From: Mesorhizobium sp. WSM3859
Lineage (GTDB): Bacteria > Pseudomonadota > Alphaproteobacteria > Rhizobiales > Rhizobiaceae
Reading direction: 5' to 3'
DNA length: 64,000 nt
Assembly: GCF_002295065.1 (NCBI RefSeq)
Contig: NZ_NSGG01000001.1
Coordinates: 124,001 to 188,000 of the forward strand
The position numbers and the translations under genes were made by a program. Shown here piece by piece: positions 43,989 to 53,366 of this stretch. Within the stretch, counting starts at the first letter, position 1. Each line of letters opens with the position of its first letter. The notes below the pieces were generated by a model that did not search any database, had not been told where the DNA came from, and saw only the letters and a list, made by a program, of their open reading frames with translations.

Positions 43989-44819
43989 ATGCAATTGGAA
44001 AGCAAGGGTGCCGCGCTTCGCAGGCTGCATGAGGAACCAGGCGCGTTCATCATCCCCAATCCTTGGGACGCCGGCACGGCGCGGATCCTGGCGGCCATGG
44101 GTTTTCGCGCCCTCGCCACCACCAGTGCCGGCATGGCATTCTCTCTTGGCGTCGCCGAGGGATCGGTCTCGCGAGAGGATACGCTTAGCCACTGTCGGAC
44201 CATCGCAGGAGCGACGCCACTTCCCGTCTCAGCCGATCTCGAAAAAGGCTTCGGCGACAGTCCGGAGAGCGTCGCCGAGACGATCCAGGCCGCTGCTGGC
44301 ATCGGCTTGGCCGGATGCTCCCTTGAGGATCATACCGGCAGGCGTGATGATCCGATTTATGAGTTCGCGCTCGCCGTCGAGCGGATCGAGGCGGCCGCGC
44401 AAGCGCGCCGCGCACTCCCCGATGATTTTGTCCTGACGGCACGCTGCGAAAACTTTCTGTGGGGCCGCCCCGATCTGGATGACACAATCAGAAGATTGCA
44501 GGCTTTCGAAAAGGCGGGCGCTGACGTTCTTTATGCGCCCGGCCTCCACGACCTCGGCATGATCCGCACCGTCTGCGGCGCGTTGACCAAACCGGTCAAC
44601 ATCGTCATGGGCATGCCCGGGGCAACGTTTGGGGTAGCCGAGTTGGCGGACGCCGGCGTCAAGCGCATCAGCGTCGGCTCGGCCCTGGCACGCCTTGCCT
44701 TTGGCGGTTTCGTCCACGCTGCACGGGAGATGAAATTCGAAGGGACCTTCCGCTTTTCAGAAAACGCCATGGGCTTCTCGGAACTGGAGGGCTTCTTTAC
44801 CGGATCGACGAAGGCTTGA
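43989..44819 (+). CDS. Isocitrate lyase/PEP mutase superfamily protein
   Basis: A 276-residue TIM-barrel enzyme of the PEP mutase/isocitrate lyase family. Visible are FIIPNPWDAGTARILAAMGF, the metal-binding DLEKGFGDSPESVAETIQ, CSLEDHTGRRDDPIYEF and VLTARCENFLWGRPDLDDTI. The active-site loop with Cys is not of the isocitrate lyase type (no KKCGH), so a phosphonate or 2-methylisocitrate-like lyase or an oxaloacetate hydrolase role is possible. The ATG at 43989 follows GAAGGAGA. It is enclosed by 40-bp repeats and so was probably inserted between the DUF815 and nlpD backbone genes. Confidence 0.9.
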   Translation: MQLESKGAALRRLHEEPGAFIIPNPWDAGTARILAAMGFRALATTSAGMAFSLGVAEGSVSREDTLSHCRTIAGATPLPVSADLEKGFGDSPESVAETIQAAAGIGLAGCSLEDHTGRRDDPIYEFALAVERIEAAAQARRALPDDFVLTARCENFLWGRPDLDDTIRRLQAFEKAGADVLYAPGLHDLGMIRTVCGALTKPVNIVMGMPGATFGVAELADAGVKRISVGSALARLAFGGFVHAAREMKFEGTFRFSENAMGFSELEGFFTGSTKA

Positions 44820-44864
44820 TATCCGCCGCCGTTGCAAAGCCGCTTCAAAGCTACTCTGAAGCAG

Positions 44865-44904
44865 GGACCTCGCCGGCCGGCTCGGCAAGCCGCTGAAGGA
44901 TTGA
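44865..44904 (+). repeat. 40-bp exact direct repeat, copy 2
   Basis: An exact copy of the DUF815 gene end (see 43837-43876), including its TGA stop, in a place where it has no coding role. It lies directly before the end of the convergent AraC gene and 45 bp after the PEP-mutase-family stop. Confidence 0.9.
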
Positions 44905-44905
44905 G

Positions 44906-45736
44906 TCACTTAGGCGGCTGCACCCGTCGCAGGTCACGTGGCGTCTGGCCGATCTCGCGGCGCATCCAATGCGCCAGATGTGACTGGTGCGCAAAGCCGG
45001 TCAACGCCGCAACCTCGCTCGTGCTGAGATCGCCGCGCCGCAACAGGACGCATGCCCTTTCCACGCGGCGCCGCAACACGTAGCGGTGCAAGGTGACGCC
45101 CATCGCCGCCTTGAACCATGTGCGCAGATGCGAGCTGCTCGCGCCGGCGACCCGGCTCAGGTGATCGATCGAAAGCGGCTCGTGGAGAGCGGCCTCGATG
45201 TGTTCCAAGACTCGCTTTAGCTGCGCGTCCGACAGCCGGTTCACTCGAATTATATCTGGGCCATCGAGGCCAAGCAGCCTCACCGCAAGCGCGGCGCCGA
45301 TGCTGTCGGCAAACATGCGGCCGCTCGGTGCGCCTGCGGCTAGATCGCTCTGCAGCGCTCGAGCGAGATGCTCGATCCGCTGGTCACGAAGCAGATGCCG
45401 GGTGTCGAACCGCGATGTCCGCGCCTTGCCGCCAAGTTCCGCGGCGACCCTTTCCATCAAGGCCGGCGGCAACACGATCTCCATCGTCTCGAACGGCGTT
45501 TCGGCCTCGAAGCCGCCCTCCTCTCCGGCCGGCACCAGGTCGATATCGCCGGCGCGCCTGACGAAATATCGCCCGGCCTGATTGCAGTAGGAGCGCGTCG
45601 CAGCACTCGCATGCACCATGATGCGATGGTGCGGCGCCCGGGGCAGCCGATGCATGCCTGCCCCGATATGGCGAGAAACCATCATAACGTCGAACGGGAC
45701 GGGCGCGAAGTGTGGAAGCATGCTCTCTCGATTCAT
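44906..45736 (-). CDS. AraC-family transcriptional regulator
   Basis: A 276-residue regulator. The N-terminal 150 residues form a cupin-like sensing region (AGRYFVRRAGDIDLVPAGEE, GGFEAETPFETMEIVLPPAL). The C-terminal 100 residues hold two helix-turn-helix motifs of the AraC type (EPLSIDHLSRVAGASSSHLR; LSTSEVAALTGFAHQSHLAH, ending with the FRRxxGxTP-like WMRREIGQTPRDLRRVQ). It is divergent from the reductase gene with a 97-bp shared promoter region, so it likely controls that gene. The ligand is unknown. It lies in the segment that interrupts the usual DUF815-nlpD neighbourhood. Confidence 0.92.
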   Translation of the reverse strand: MNRESMLPHFAPVPFDVMMVSRHIGAGMHRLPRAPHHRIMVHASAATRSYCNQAGRYFVRRAGDIDLVPAGEEGGFEAETPFETMEIVLPPALMERVAAELGGKARTSRFDTRHLLRDQRIEHLARALQSDLAAGAPSGRMFADSIGAALAVRLLGLDGPDIIRVNRLSDAQLKRVLEHIEAALHEPLSIDHLSRVAGASSSHLRTWFKAAMGVTLHRYVLRRRVERACVLLRRGDLSTSEVAALTGFAHQSHLAHWMRREIGQTPRDLRRVQPPK

Positions 45737-45833
45737 GGCAAAACCTGTTCAAGATTTGGCAATTCCCGCGCGATTTTCAACGCCGCAACCCTGTATTCCC
45801 GCCTCTCCTTCAAAACATGGAAGAGAGGTTGCC

Positions 45834-46724
45834 ATGAGTTCGTATGTTGTTGTCGGCGCGGGCCCAGTTGGACGCGAGACCGCTCGCCTTCTTGGCGAAG
45901 AAGGCCATGATGTCATCCTGACCAGCCGAAGCGTCGGTTCGAACGCGTTGCGCAATGTGCGGTCGATGCAGGCCGACGCCACGGACGCCTCGGCGCTGTC
46001 GCGTGTCTGCCGAGGCGCCGATGCTGTGTTCATGTGTGCCATGGCCACATATCATCGCTGGCCAACCGACTTTTTCCCCATAATTGACGGCACCGTGCGC
46101 GCAGCGGAAGCTGTCGACGCCAAGCTCATCGTGCTTGGAAACCTCTATGGTTACGGCAAGAATGGCGAAAGCCCGCTGCGCTCCGACATGCCGCTGGACC
46201 CGAATTCGAAGAAGGGAACGGCCAGGACGATCATGTGGCAGCGGGCGGCCCGCGCCAGCGTGCCGGCGATCGAGATACGCTCCAGCGACTATCTCGGGCA
46301 CGGCGCGATCAGCTACTTCTCGCTGATCGCCCTGCCCTCGATCATCGAGGGCGAGCCCGTTACCTTCATTGGCGACCTTGACGCCATTCATGCCTGGAGC
46401 TTCACCAAGGACGTCGCCAGGACGCTGGTCGCCGCCTCGCGCCACACCGGCGAGTGGGGACGGGCGTTTCATGTCCCCTCGCAACACGCCTCGCCCAACG
46501 AGCTCATCCGCAAAACCGCGGCGATGCTCGGCCGCGAGGTTGCCGAGACGCACTCCTACTCCATCCCCGAGATGGAAGCGCTGGGCATGCAGGAGCTCAT
46601 CGAGATGAGGTATCTCTTCGAGACCCCGCTGCTAGTCGATTCCTCCGATGCGGAGATGCTTCTGGGCGTGAGGGCCAGCAGCCTCGAGGAGATGATCGCC
46701 GACACGCTCCGGGATCATCTTTAA
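45834..46724 (+). CDS. NAD(P)-dependent epimerase/dehydratase-like reductase
   Basis: A 296-residue Rossmann protein of the extended-SDR/NmrA type. The N-terminus SSYVVVGAGPVGRETARLLG gives the nucleotide-binding motif GxGxxG, and ILTSRSVGSNALRNVRSMQA the strand after it. The body continues with LIVLGNLYGYGKNGESPLRS and the catalytic-like region of epimerases without a clear YxxxK. An NADPH-dependent reductase or a sugar-related enzyme is possible. The start at 45834 follows GAGAGG. Divergent from the AraC gene, which probably regulates it. Confidence 0.85.
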   Translation: MSSYVVVGAGPVGRETARLLGEEGHDVILTSRSVGSNALRNVRSMQADATDASALSRVCRGADAVFMCAMATYHRWPTDFFPIIDGTVRAAEAVDAKLIVLGNLYGYGKNGESPLRSDMPLDPNSKKGTARTIMWQRAARASVPAIEIRSSDYLGHGAISYFSLIALPSIIEGEPVTFIGDLDAIHAWSFTKDVARTLVAASRHTGEWGRAFHVPSQHASPNELIRKTAAMLGREVAETHSYSIPEMEALGMQELIEMRYLFETPLLVDSSDAEMLLGVRASSLEEMIADTLRDHL

Positions 46725-46752
46725 GCCCGGGCGTCAGGCATCTTCCGCAACT

Positions 46753-46781
46753 GAAAAAGCCCGCTCCTTGCGGAGCGGGCT
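46753..46781 (-). terminator. Rho-independent terminator of the nlpD-type gene
   Basis: On the minus strand, AGCCCGCTCC/GGAGCGGGCT is a perfect 10-bp stem with a 4-nt loop, followed by TTTTT. It lies 50 bp after the stop codon of the M23 protein gene. The stem could also serve the plus-strand reductase gene. Confidence 0.85.
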
Positions 46782-46831
46782 GAAGACGGCGGGCCGGACT
46801 GGAGGTCAGGCGGCCCGCAATTGTTCTTGTT

Positions 46832-48358
46832 CTATTCGAGATAGCCCGACGGATCGACCGGGGCCGAGTTCTTGCGCACTTCGAAGTGCAGCTTGGGCGA
46901 GTCGGTGGTGCCGCTCATGCCGGACAGCGCAATCTCCTGGCCGCGCTTGACCTTCTGGCCGCGCTGCACCTCGATCGAGCTTGCATGGCCGTAGACGGTG
47001 ACCAGGCCGTTCTCATGCCGCACCAGCACGGTGTTGCCGAATTCCTTGAGGCCGTCGCCGGCATAGATGACGACGCCGTTCTCGGCCGCCTTGATCGGCG
47101 TTCCTTCCGGCACCGCGATGTCGACGCCGTCCTTGCCGGAGCCGAAGCCGGAGATCACCCGGCCGCGCACCGGCCAGCGCATCTTGCCGATGCCGGTCGC
47201 ATCGGGCGCCTCGGCATTGTCGTCCTCGGCCTGCTGGATGACCTTGGCGTCCTTCTTCGGCGGCGTGTAGGAGGCGAGCGTCTCGGTGGTCTTGGCCGCA
47301 GGCGGCGTCGTCGCCGTCGTCACCGGATCGACCGTGGGCTTGGCGGTGGTGGCCGCCGGCTTGGCAGCCGCCACAACGGTGCCGCCGGCCGGGACCTTGA
47401 GCACTTGGCCGATCTTGAGTAGACCGTCCTTCATGCCATTGGCCTGCTTCAGCGCCGTGGTGCCGACGCCAGTCTTCCTGGCGATCGACGACAGCGAGTC
47501 GCCCTGCTGGACAGTATAGGTGCCTCCGGCGCCGGCAGGCTTCGCCTCGGCCACCTGCGTCGCGGGCTTGGGGTTCTTGGAACCCGCGGCCGCAGCCGAT
47601 GCATCGACCTGGGCGGCCGCCTTGCCATCCTTGACCTTGGGCTGCTGCGGCAGCACGGCGACCTTCTCCGGCGCGCCGGCAGGCTGCTTCGGCGCATTCG
47701 CCGGCTTGCCTTCGGCGACCTTCGGCTCCGCCTTGCTCGAATAGGCATAAGCGGGGATGACGATCTTCTGGCCGGACCGGATGCCCTTGTTCGGATCGAT
47801 CCCGTTGACCTTGGCGATGGCGTCGGCCGGCACGTGATAGTGCGCCGCCAGGCCCGAAAGCGTCTCGCCGTCCCGGACCACGATTTCTGTTGCATGCGGC
47901 GCAGCACTTGCGTTGCGGACCGCATCGGGCTCGGCCGTCTTGAACGGCTTTGCAGCCGGCGCGACAGTGCCGGTGGCAGTCCTGTCGAGATGCGGCGCGG
48001 GAGCAAGCGCCGGAGCCGGTGCGGGAGCCGAAGCGCTACGCATCGGCTTTGCCGTAGCCGGCGCCGAGGGCGGCGGCAATTGCTGGGTCGTGACCGGCTC
48101 GAGGCTCGAGCGGCTCACCGACTGGGTGTGCGTGCCATCGACCTGCGCAGGCGCGACCGTGTCGCCCGGATAGGGCTGGTCGACATTCTGCTTGTTGATG
48201 ATGGCGCGCTGATTGTTGGTGGATGATGTGAAGACATCATCGACACCGTTGAAGCGCATCGACTGGGAACTGCACCCGGCCGCCGCGCCGGCAATCATAA
48301 GGACAGCGCAACCGCGCGCCAGATTGCGTCTGTTTGCTTTCAAGTGATTGAATTGCAT
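46832..48358 (-). CDS. nlpD: LysM and M23-domain lipoprotein (NlpD/EnvC-like amidase activator)
   Basis: A 508-residue envelope protein. ARGCAVLMIAGAAAGCSSQS is a lipoprotein signal (acylated Cys near residue 29). Two LysM domains bind peptidoglycan at about residues 156-206 (IVVRDGETLSGLAAHYHVPA) and 278-326 (YTVQQGDSLSSIARKTGVGT), separated by Ala/Pro-rich linkers. A C-terminal M23 LytM domain (about 390-505: GVDIAVPEGTPIKAAENGVV, VLVRHENGLVTVYGHASS) lacks the first zinc His (KDGVD in place of HxGxD), so it is probably a non-catalytic activator of amidases as in NlpD. The ATG at 48358 is preferred to a GTG 15 bp upstream. It is adjacent to pcm and surE, as in E. coli nlpD. Confidence 0.9.
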   Translation of the reverse strand: MQFNHLKANRRNLARGCAVLMIAGAAAGCSSQSMRFNGVDDVFTSSTNNQRAIINKQNVDQPYPGDTVAPAQVDGTHTQSVSRSSLEPVTTQQLPPPSAPATAKPMRSASAPAPAPALAPAPHLDRTATGTVAPAAKPFKTAEPDAVRNASAAPHATEIVVRDGETLSGLAAHYHVPADAIAKVNGIDPNKGIRSGQKIVIPAYAYSSKAEPKVAEGKPANAPKQPAGAPEKVAVLPQQPKVKDGKAAAQVDASAAAAGSKNPKPATQVAEAKPAGAGGTYTVQQGDSLSSIARKTGVGTTALKQANGMKDGLLKIGQVLKVPAGGTVVAAAKPAATTAKPTVDPVTTATTPPAAKTTETLASYTPPKKDAKVIQQAEDDNAEAPDATGIGKMRWPVRGRVISGFGSGKDGVDIAVPEGTPIKAAENGVVIYAGDGLKEFGNTVLVRHENGLVTVYGHASSIEVQRGQKVKRGQEIALSGMSGTTDSPKLHFEVRKNSAPVDPSGYLE

Positions 48359-48496
48359 CGCACTAACCCGCACAGACCCGGTACAAACTGGCCCTGATTA
48401 AAGCGCGTTAATGTTACTGCCGGGTTAACCCATTAGAATCCGACGAAAATTTTCTTAAAACATTGGCGGAAATTTTGGCGAAGGTCCGAAGGCCCG

Positions 48497-49150
48497 CTAA
48501 ATCACCGCGGCGACGCTGCGCAGGATCGGCTGCAATCTGACCATGCCGATGTCCTCGCGCTCGAAGCGGCTGCCGACCTTGGTGAGCTTGGCCAGTACCT
48601 GCTCGCCCTCTTCCGGGCCGATCGGCGCGATGACGATGCCGCCGCTCGACAATTGGTCGAGCAGGAAGCGCGGCAGGCTGTCGAAGGCCGCCCAGGCGAC
48701 GATGCGGTCGAACGGCCCCTCATTGGGCAGGCCGTTGGAACCGTCGGCCTGGCGCACGATGATATTGCTGATGGCAAGCGCCTCGAAGCGCTGCTTGGCC
48801 TGCTCGGTGAGCGTCTTGTAACGGTCAATGGTAATGACACGCGCCGCGAGCCGCGACATGACCGCGGCCGTGTAACCCGAACCGGTGCCGATCTCGAGCA
48901 CGCGGTTGCCCGGCTCGATGTGGAGCGCTGCTATCACGGCTGCTTGCAGATCGGCGCCCTCGATCGCTTCGCCGCATTCGATCGGCAGCATGCCGTCCGA
49001 CCAGGCGAGCGCATGGAACTGGGCCGATAGGAAACCACGCCGCGGCGTCGCCTCGAAAGCGGCGACCAGCGGCTTCGGCGCCGCGCCCCTGCCCCGCAGC
49101 CTGAGCAGGAAAGCGGCAAACCCTTCGCGGTCGTCGATAGCCGTGTTCAT
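48497..49150 (-). CDS. pcm: Protein-L-isoaspartate O-methyltransferase
   Basis: A 217-residue SAM-dependent enzyme that repairs isoaspartyl damage in proteins. The SAM motif is VLEIGTGSGYTAAVMSRLA, with the following acidic ITIDRYKTL and the PCMT region IIVRQADGSNGLPNEGPFDR, IVAWAAFDSLPRFLLDQLSS. Length fits the family (about 210). It lies 13 bp after surE in transcription order (surE stop at 49164, pcm start 49150), the same pcm-surE pairing as in other proteobacteria. Confidence 0.95.
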   Translation of the reverse strand: MNTAIDDREGFAAFLLRLRGRGAAPKPLVAAFEATPRRGFLSAQFHALAWSDGMLPIECGEAIEGADLQAAVIAALHIEPGNRVLEIGTGSGYTAAVMSRLAARVITIDRYKTLTEQAKQRFEALAISNIIVRQADGSNGLPNEGPFDRIVAWAAFDSLPRFLLDQLSSGGIVIAPIGPEEGEQVLAKLTKVGSRFEREDIGMVRLQPILRSVAAVI

Positions 49151-49163
49151 GCCAAAACCTTAT

Positions 49164-49922
49164 TTATGACAGCGCCTTGGTCAGTTGATCGCGGAGTTCA
49201 TGGGCGGTGAGGTCGAGCTGCAGCGGCGTCACCGACACCAGCCGGTTGCGCAGCGCATGAAGGTCGGTGCCCTTCTTGCCTTCGACCGGCTCGCGGCCGA
49301 AGCGCAGCCAGTAGTAAGGCAGGCCGCGCCCGTCGCGCCGCTCGTCGACCCAAAGGCTGTGAACCAACTTGCCCTGCGAAGTGACGACGGTGCCTTCGAC
49401 CTCGTCGGGAGCGCAGTTCGGGAAATTGACATTGAGCAGCACGCCTTCCGGCAGCGGCGTTTCCACCAGCCGCTTGAGCAACGCCGGGGCCAGCGCCTCG
49501 GTCGTCTCATAAGGAATGACGCGATCCTCGCCGACATAGGAATAGGCCTGGCTGACCGCGATCGAGCGCACGCCGAGCAGCGCACCTTCCATGGCGCCCG
49601 CCACCGTGCCGGAATAGGTCACATCATCGGCGATGTTGGCGCCGGAATTGACGCCGGACAGGATGAGGTCCGGCGGTCCGGGCAGGATTTTCTTCGTGCC
49701 CATGATGACGCAGTCGGTCGGCGTGCCGCGCACGGCGTAGTGCTTCTCGCCGATCTTGCGCAGCCGGAGCGGCTCCGAAATCGACAGCGAATGCGCATAG
49801 CCGGACTGGTCCTGCTCCGGCGCCACCACCCAGACATCATCCGACAGCGTGCGGGCGATGCGTTCGAGCGACGCCAGCCCTTCGGCGTGGATGCCGTCGT
49901 CGTTGGTCAGGAGAATGCGCAT
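49164..49922 (-). CDS. surE: 5'/3'-nucleotidase SurE
   Basis: A 252-residue phosphatase that acts on nucleoside monophosphates and polyphosphate. [20 protein letters not shown] carries the metal-binding Asp pair, [20 protein letters not shown] and [20 protein letters not shown] the conserved Ser and Asn, followed by [20 protein letters not shown]. The ATG at 49922 is chosen because the SurE fold begins there; the extension to 49955 has no family match. It is between serS (4 bp upstream) and pcm, co-transcribed. Confidence 0.96.
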   Translation of the reverse strand: MRILLTNDDGIHAEGLASLERIARTLSDDVWVVAPEQDQSGYAHSLSISEPLRLRKIGEKHYAVRGTPTDCVIMGTKKILPGPPDLILSGVNSGANIADDVTYSGTVAGAMEGALLGVRSIAVSQAYSYVGEDRVIPYETTEALAPALLKRLVETPLPEGVLLNVNFPNCAPDEVEGTVVTSQGKLVHSLWVDERRDGRGLPYYWLRFGREPVEGKKGTDLHALRNRLVSVTPLQLDLTAHELRDQLTKALS

Positions 49923-49926
49923 CAAG

Positions 49927-51231
49927 TTACTTCGCTTCGATCTTGGCGAGACCACCCATGTACGGCCGCAGCACTTCAGGAATGGTTACGCTGCCATCCT
50001 CATTCTGGTAGTTTTCGATGACGGCAATGAGAGCGCGACCGACAGCGGTGCCCGAGCCGTTCAACGTGTGGACGAAGCGGTTGCCCTTGCCGTCCTTGTC
50101 CTTGTAACGGGCATCCATGCGCCTGGCCTGGAAATCGCCGCAGACCGAGCAGGACGAGATTTCGCGATAGGCGTTCTGGCCAGGCAGCCAAACCTCGATG
50201 TCGTAGGTCTTGCGCGCGCCGAAACCCATGTCGCCGGTGCAGAGTGTCATCGTGCGGAACGGCAGGCCGAGCCGCTTCAGCACTTCCTCGGCGCATTGCG
50301 TCATACGCTCATGCTCCGCGATCGAGTTTTCCTGGTCGGTGATCGAGACCAGCTCGACCTTGTAGAACTGGTGCTGGCGCAGCATGCCGCGCGTGTCGCG
50401 GCCGGCCGAGCCCGCTTCCGAGCGGAAGCACGGCGTCAGCGCCGTGTAGCGCAGCGGCAGTTTTTCATGGGCGGTGATCTCTTCGCGCACGAGGTTGGTC
50501 AGCGGCACTTCGGCCGTCGGGATCAGGCCAAGCCGACCATCGCCATGCGGTGTGAAGAACAGGTCCTCCTCGAATTTCGGCAGCTGGTTGGTGCCGAAAA
50601 GCACCTCGTCGCGCACCATCAGCGGCGGGATGACCTCCTCATAGCCATGCTCCGTCGTATGCAGGTCGAGCATGAACTGGCCGAGCGCGCGCTCCATGCG
50701 GGCCAGCTGGCTTTTCAGCACGGTGAAACGCGCGCCGGACAATTTCGCCGCCCGCTCGAAATCCATCATGCCGAGCGCTTCGCCGATCTCGAAATGCTCT
50801 TTCACCCAGTTCGGGCGGGCCGGCACCTCGCCGACGATGCGCTTGACGACATTGTCGTGCTCGTCCTTGCCGACCGGCACGTCCTCCAGCGGCACGTTGG
50901 GCAGCACCGCTAGCGCGTCGTTCAGCGCCTTGTCGAGCTCGCGCTCGCGCGCCTCGCCGTTCTGGATAAAGGCCTTGATGTCGCTGACTTCACCCTTGAG
51001 CTTTTCGGCAAGTGCCGAATCGCCCGAACGCATGGCATTGCCGATCTCCTTCGAGGCGGCATTACGGCGCTCCTGCTTGACCTGCAGCTCACTGAGATGC
51101 GAACGCCGTGCCTCATCCTTGGCGATCAGATCGTCGACCGTGGACTGCGCCTCGTCAGCCGACCACGAGCGCTTCACCAGCGCCTCGACAAGGGCCTTCG
51201 GGTTGTCGCGAATCCATTTGATGTCAAGCAT
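49927..51231 (-). CDS. serS: Seryl-tRNA synthetase
   Basis: A 434-residue class II synthetase that charges tRNA-Ser. The N-terminal coiled-coil arm ([40 protein letters not shown]) binds the tRNA variable arm. Core motifs include [34 protein letters not shown] (motif 2), [20 protein letters not shown] and the C-terminal motif 3 [20 protein letters not shown]. Length matches the family. It is followed 4 bp later by surE; the gene upstream in the same orientation is tatC, 102 bp away. Confidence 0.97.
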   Translation of the reverse strand: MLDIKWIRDNPKALVEALVKRSWSADEAQSTVDDLIAKDEARRSHLSELQVKQERRNAASKEIGNAMRSGDSALAEKLKGEVSDIKAFIQNGEARERELDKALNDALAVLPNVPLEDVPVGKDEHDNVVKRIVGEVPARPNWVKEHFEIGEALGMMDFERAAKLSGARFTVLKSQLARMERALGQFMLDLHTTEHGYEEVIPPLMVRDEVLFGTNQLPKFEEDLFFTPHGDGRLGLIPTAEVPLTNLVREEITAHEKLPLRYTALTPCFRSEAGSAGRDTRGMLRQHQFYKVELVSITDQENSIAEHERMTQCAEEVLKRLGLPFRTMTLCTGDMGFGARKTYDIEVWLPGQNAYREISSCSVCGDFQARRMDARYKDKDGKGNRFVHTLNGSGTAVGRALIAVIENYQNEDGSVTIPEVLRPYMGGLAKIEAK

Positions 51232-51333
51232 GGTCGATCCTCAAAAGTAAGGATCGAGGGCGTAAACCGCATCCGCCGTCGATGCAAGACAGCGGACAGG
51301 CGCGCCGCCTCGATTTCCCTGCCTTGCCGCCGC

Positions 51334-52191
51334 TTAGGTGGACGGCGCGTCCGGAGTGTTGCTGGCGCCCGAGCTCTCCGCCTGCTCGCGCGCCAGGCGG
51401 TCGCGCGCCTGGCTGCGCTCGATCATGCGCGACGACCAGATGGCGACCTCATAGAGAATGATCGTCGGGATGGCGAGGCCGCACTGGCTCATCGGATCGG
51501 GCGGCGTCAGCACCGCGGCGACCACGAAGGACAGCACGATCGCCCATTTGCGCTTCTCGGCCAGCGCCTGCGACGACAACAGGCCGACGCGCGTCAAAAG
51601 GCTGGTCACCACCGGCAGCTGGAACACCAGGCCGAAGGAGAAGATCAGCGTCATGATCAGGCTGAGATATTCCGAAACCTTTGGCAGCAGCGAAATCTGC
51701 ACCTGGTCGTTGGTGCCGACCTGCTGCATGGCGAGGAAGAACCACATCACCATCGGGGTGAAGAAGAAATAGACCAGCGAGGCGCCCATCAGGAACAGGA
51801 TGGGCGACGCGATCAGGAACGGCAGGAAGGCGTTGCGCTCGTTCTTGTAGAGGCCGGGCGCGATGAACTTGTAGATCTGCGTGGCGATCAGCGGGAAGGC
51901 GATCACCATGCCGCCGAACATGGCGAGCTTCACCTGGGTGAAGAAGAACTCCTGCGGCGCGGTGTAGATCAGCTCGACCTTATGCGGGTCTAGCCCCGCC
52001 CATTGCGTCGCCCATTTGAACGGGATGACCAGAAGATTGAACAGGCGTTTGGCGAAGAAAAAGCAGACGAGAAAAGCGACGAAAAAGCCGCCCAGCGACC
52101 AGATCAGGCGACGGCGCAACTCGATGAGATGCTCGATCAGCGGCGCCGACGATTTCTCGATTTCTTCCCGCTCCTTGTCCGATACGCTCAC
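51334..52191 (-). CDS. tatC: Twin-arginine translocase subunit TatC
   Basis: A 285-residue six-helix membrane protein that recognises twin-arginine signal peptides. The characteristic N-terminal LIEHLIELRRRLIWSLGGFF is present, then FFFTQVKLAMFGGMVIAFPL, YKNERNAFLPFLIASPILFL, ILFLMGASLVYFFFTPMVMW, PKVSEYLSLIMTLIFSFGLV, FQLPVVTSLLTRVGLLSSQA and VLTPPDPMSQCGLAIPTIIL. The acidic loop residues for signal peptide binding are in IEHLIELRRR. The start overlaps the tatB stop by ATGA-type spacing (52188-52191). Confidence 0.97.
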   Translation of the reverse strand: MSVSDKEREEIEKSSAPLIEHLIELRRRLIWSLGGFFVAFLVCFFFAKRLFNLLVIPFKWATQWAGLDPHKVELIYTAPQEFFFTQVKLAMFGGMVIAFPLIATQIYKFIAPGLYKNERNAFLPFLIASPILFLMGASLVYFFFTPMVMWFFLAMQQVGTNDQVQISLLPKVSEYLSLIMTLIFSFGLVFQLPVVTSLLTRVGLLSSQALAEKRKWAIVLSFVVAAVLTPPDPMSQCGLAIPTIILYEVAIWSSRMIERSQARDRLAREQAESSGASNTPDAPST

Positions 52192-52886
52192 TTGGCGGCT
52201 CCCGCCGTCTTCTTGCTGTCAGCCGTCTTCCTGGCGGCCGGCTTCTTTGCCGCGGCAGGCTTTGCCTCAGCCTTGGGCGCGGCCTTTGCAGGCACGACGG
52301 CTTTGGCCGGTGCCTTTGCGGCCTTCGGTGCCACCACCGCTTTCGCCGCTGCGCCGCTGGTCTTGGCCTTTGTGGTCGCCGCTTTTTTCGCCGGCTTGGC
52401 CGCCAGCGGGGCCTCCGAAACCGATGCCGTGACAGAGGCGTCGGTCATGGAAGGGAAGATCGGGGCAGCCGGGGCAGGCTCGGTCGCGCCGACGCCGGGC
52501 ATGTCCGTCGCGCCGTTTTTCAACGGCTCGGCGGGCTGCGGCGTGTCTGCTGCCGGCGCCGCCGGGTCGGCGGCCGGTTTCGGCTTCATCATCGTATCGA
52601 CGCCGGCCCGCACATCGGCTGCAGCCTGCTCGAACGGATTGAGCTGCTTGCGCACCTCGTTCATCGGATTGAGGCTGCGGAGACTGTCGATCGAACTCTT
52701 GACGTCGTCGAGTTCGGCTTCCTTCAGCGCTTCGTTGAACTGCTTCTGGAAGTCGCCGGCCATGGCGCGCAGTTTCGCCGCGGTACGGCCGAAGGTGCGC
52801 AACATGTTGGGCAAATCCTTGGGCCCGACGACCACGATCATGACGACCGCGATCACCAGCAGTTCGCTCCAACCGACTTCGAACAT
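52188..52886 (-). CDS. tatB: Twin-arginine translocase subunit TatB
   Basis: A 232-residue protein. MFEVGWSELLVIAVVMIVVV followed by GPKDLPNMLRTFGRTAAKLR is the classic TatB helix, GP hinge and amphipathic helix. The region after about residue 100 is a long Ala/Lys/Pro-rich tail (AAKAVVAPKAAKAPAKAVVP) typical of rhizobial TatB and likely disordered. It forms the receptor complex with TatC. It overlaps tatC and follows tatA by 82 bp. Confidence 0.95.
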   Translation of the reverse strand: MFEVGWSELLVIAVVMIVVVGPKDLPNMLRTFGRTAAKLRAMAGDFQKQFNEALKEAELDDVKSSIDSLRSLNPMNEVRKQLNPFEQAAADVRAGVDTMMKPKPAADPAAPAADTPQPAEPLKNGATDMPGVGATEPAPAAPIFPSMTDASVTASVSEAPLAAKPAKKAATTKAKTSGAAAKAVVAPKAAKAPAKAVVPAKAAPKAEAKPAAAKKPAARKTADSKKTAGAAK

Positions 52887-52968
52887 GACAATCTATTCCG
52901 ACGAGAGCACGCCGCCCGCACATGCGAAGCGGTTTTGGGACAACGGCATGCTCAAACCAACAATCGGA

Positions 52969-53187
52969 TCAGCTCTTGCTGACCTTTTCCTTGCCCGGCG
53001 AAACAGTCTCGTCGGCGCGGTGCTCGACGGTCCGCTTGTCGTCAACGTCGTCGTCAGCCATGCCCTTCTTGAAGCTCTTGATGCCCTTGGCCATGTCGCC
53101 CATCAGCTCGGGGATCTTGCCGCGGCCGAACACCAGAAGCACGATGACCAGCACGATCATCCAGTGCCAAATCGAAAACGAACCCAT
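52969..53187 (-). CDS. tatA: Twin-arginine translocase subunit TatA
   Basis: A 72-residue protein, [20 protein letters not shown] followed by [20 protein letters not shown], with the single helix, FG-type hinge and amphipathic helix of TatA; the tail is charged. TatA oligomers form the protein-conducting element. It is the first gene of tatABC; upstream lies scpB with a 179-bp gap that probably holds the tat promoter. Confidence 0.96.
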   Translation of the reverse strand: MGSFSIWHWMIVLVIVLLVFGRGKIPELMGDMAKGIKSFKKGMADDDVDDKRTVEHRADETVSPGKEKVSKS

Positions 53188-53366
53188 AACGATCTCTCTC
53201 GAATGTTTTCCCTCGGCGATGATCTATGCGTTTTCGCTCGGGGATTCAAACACAACCGCAATGAAGTTGATAAAATGGCTAGCGGATGTCACGCACTTTC
53301 GACGTGAGCGCCTTGCTACGAATCCGCGCAGGCCTTGCTAAGAGACCATTCGTGCCGGTTCCGCGG

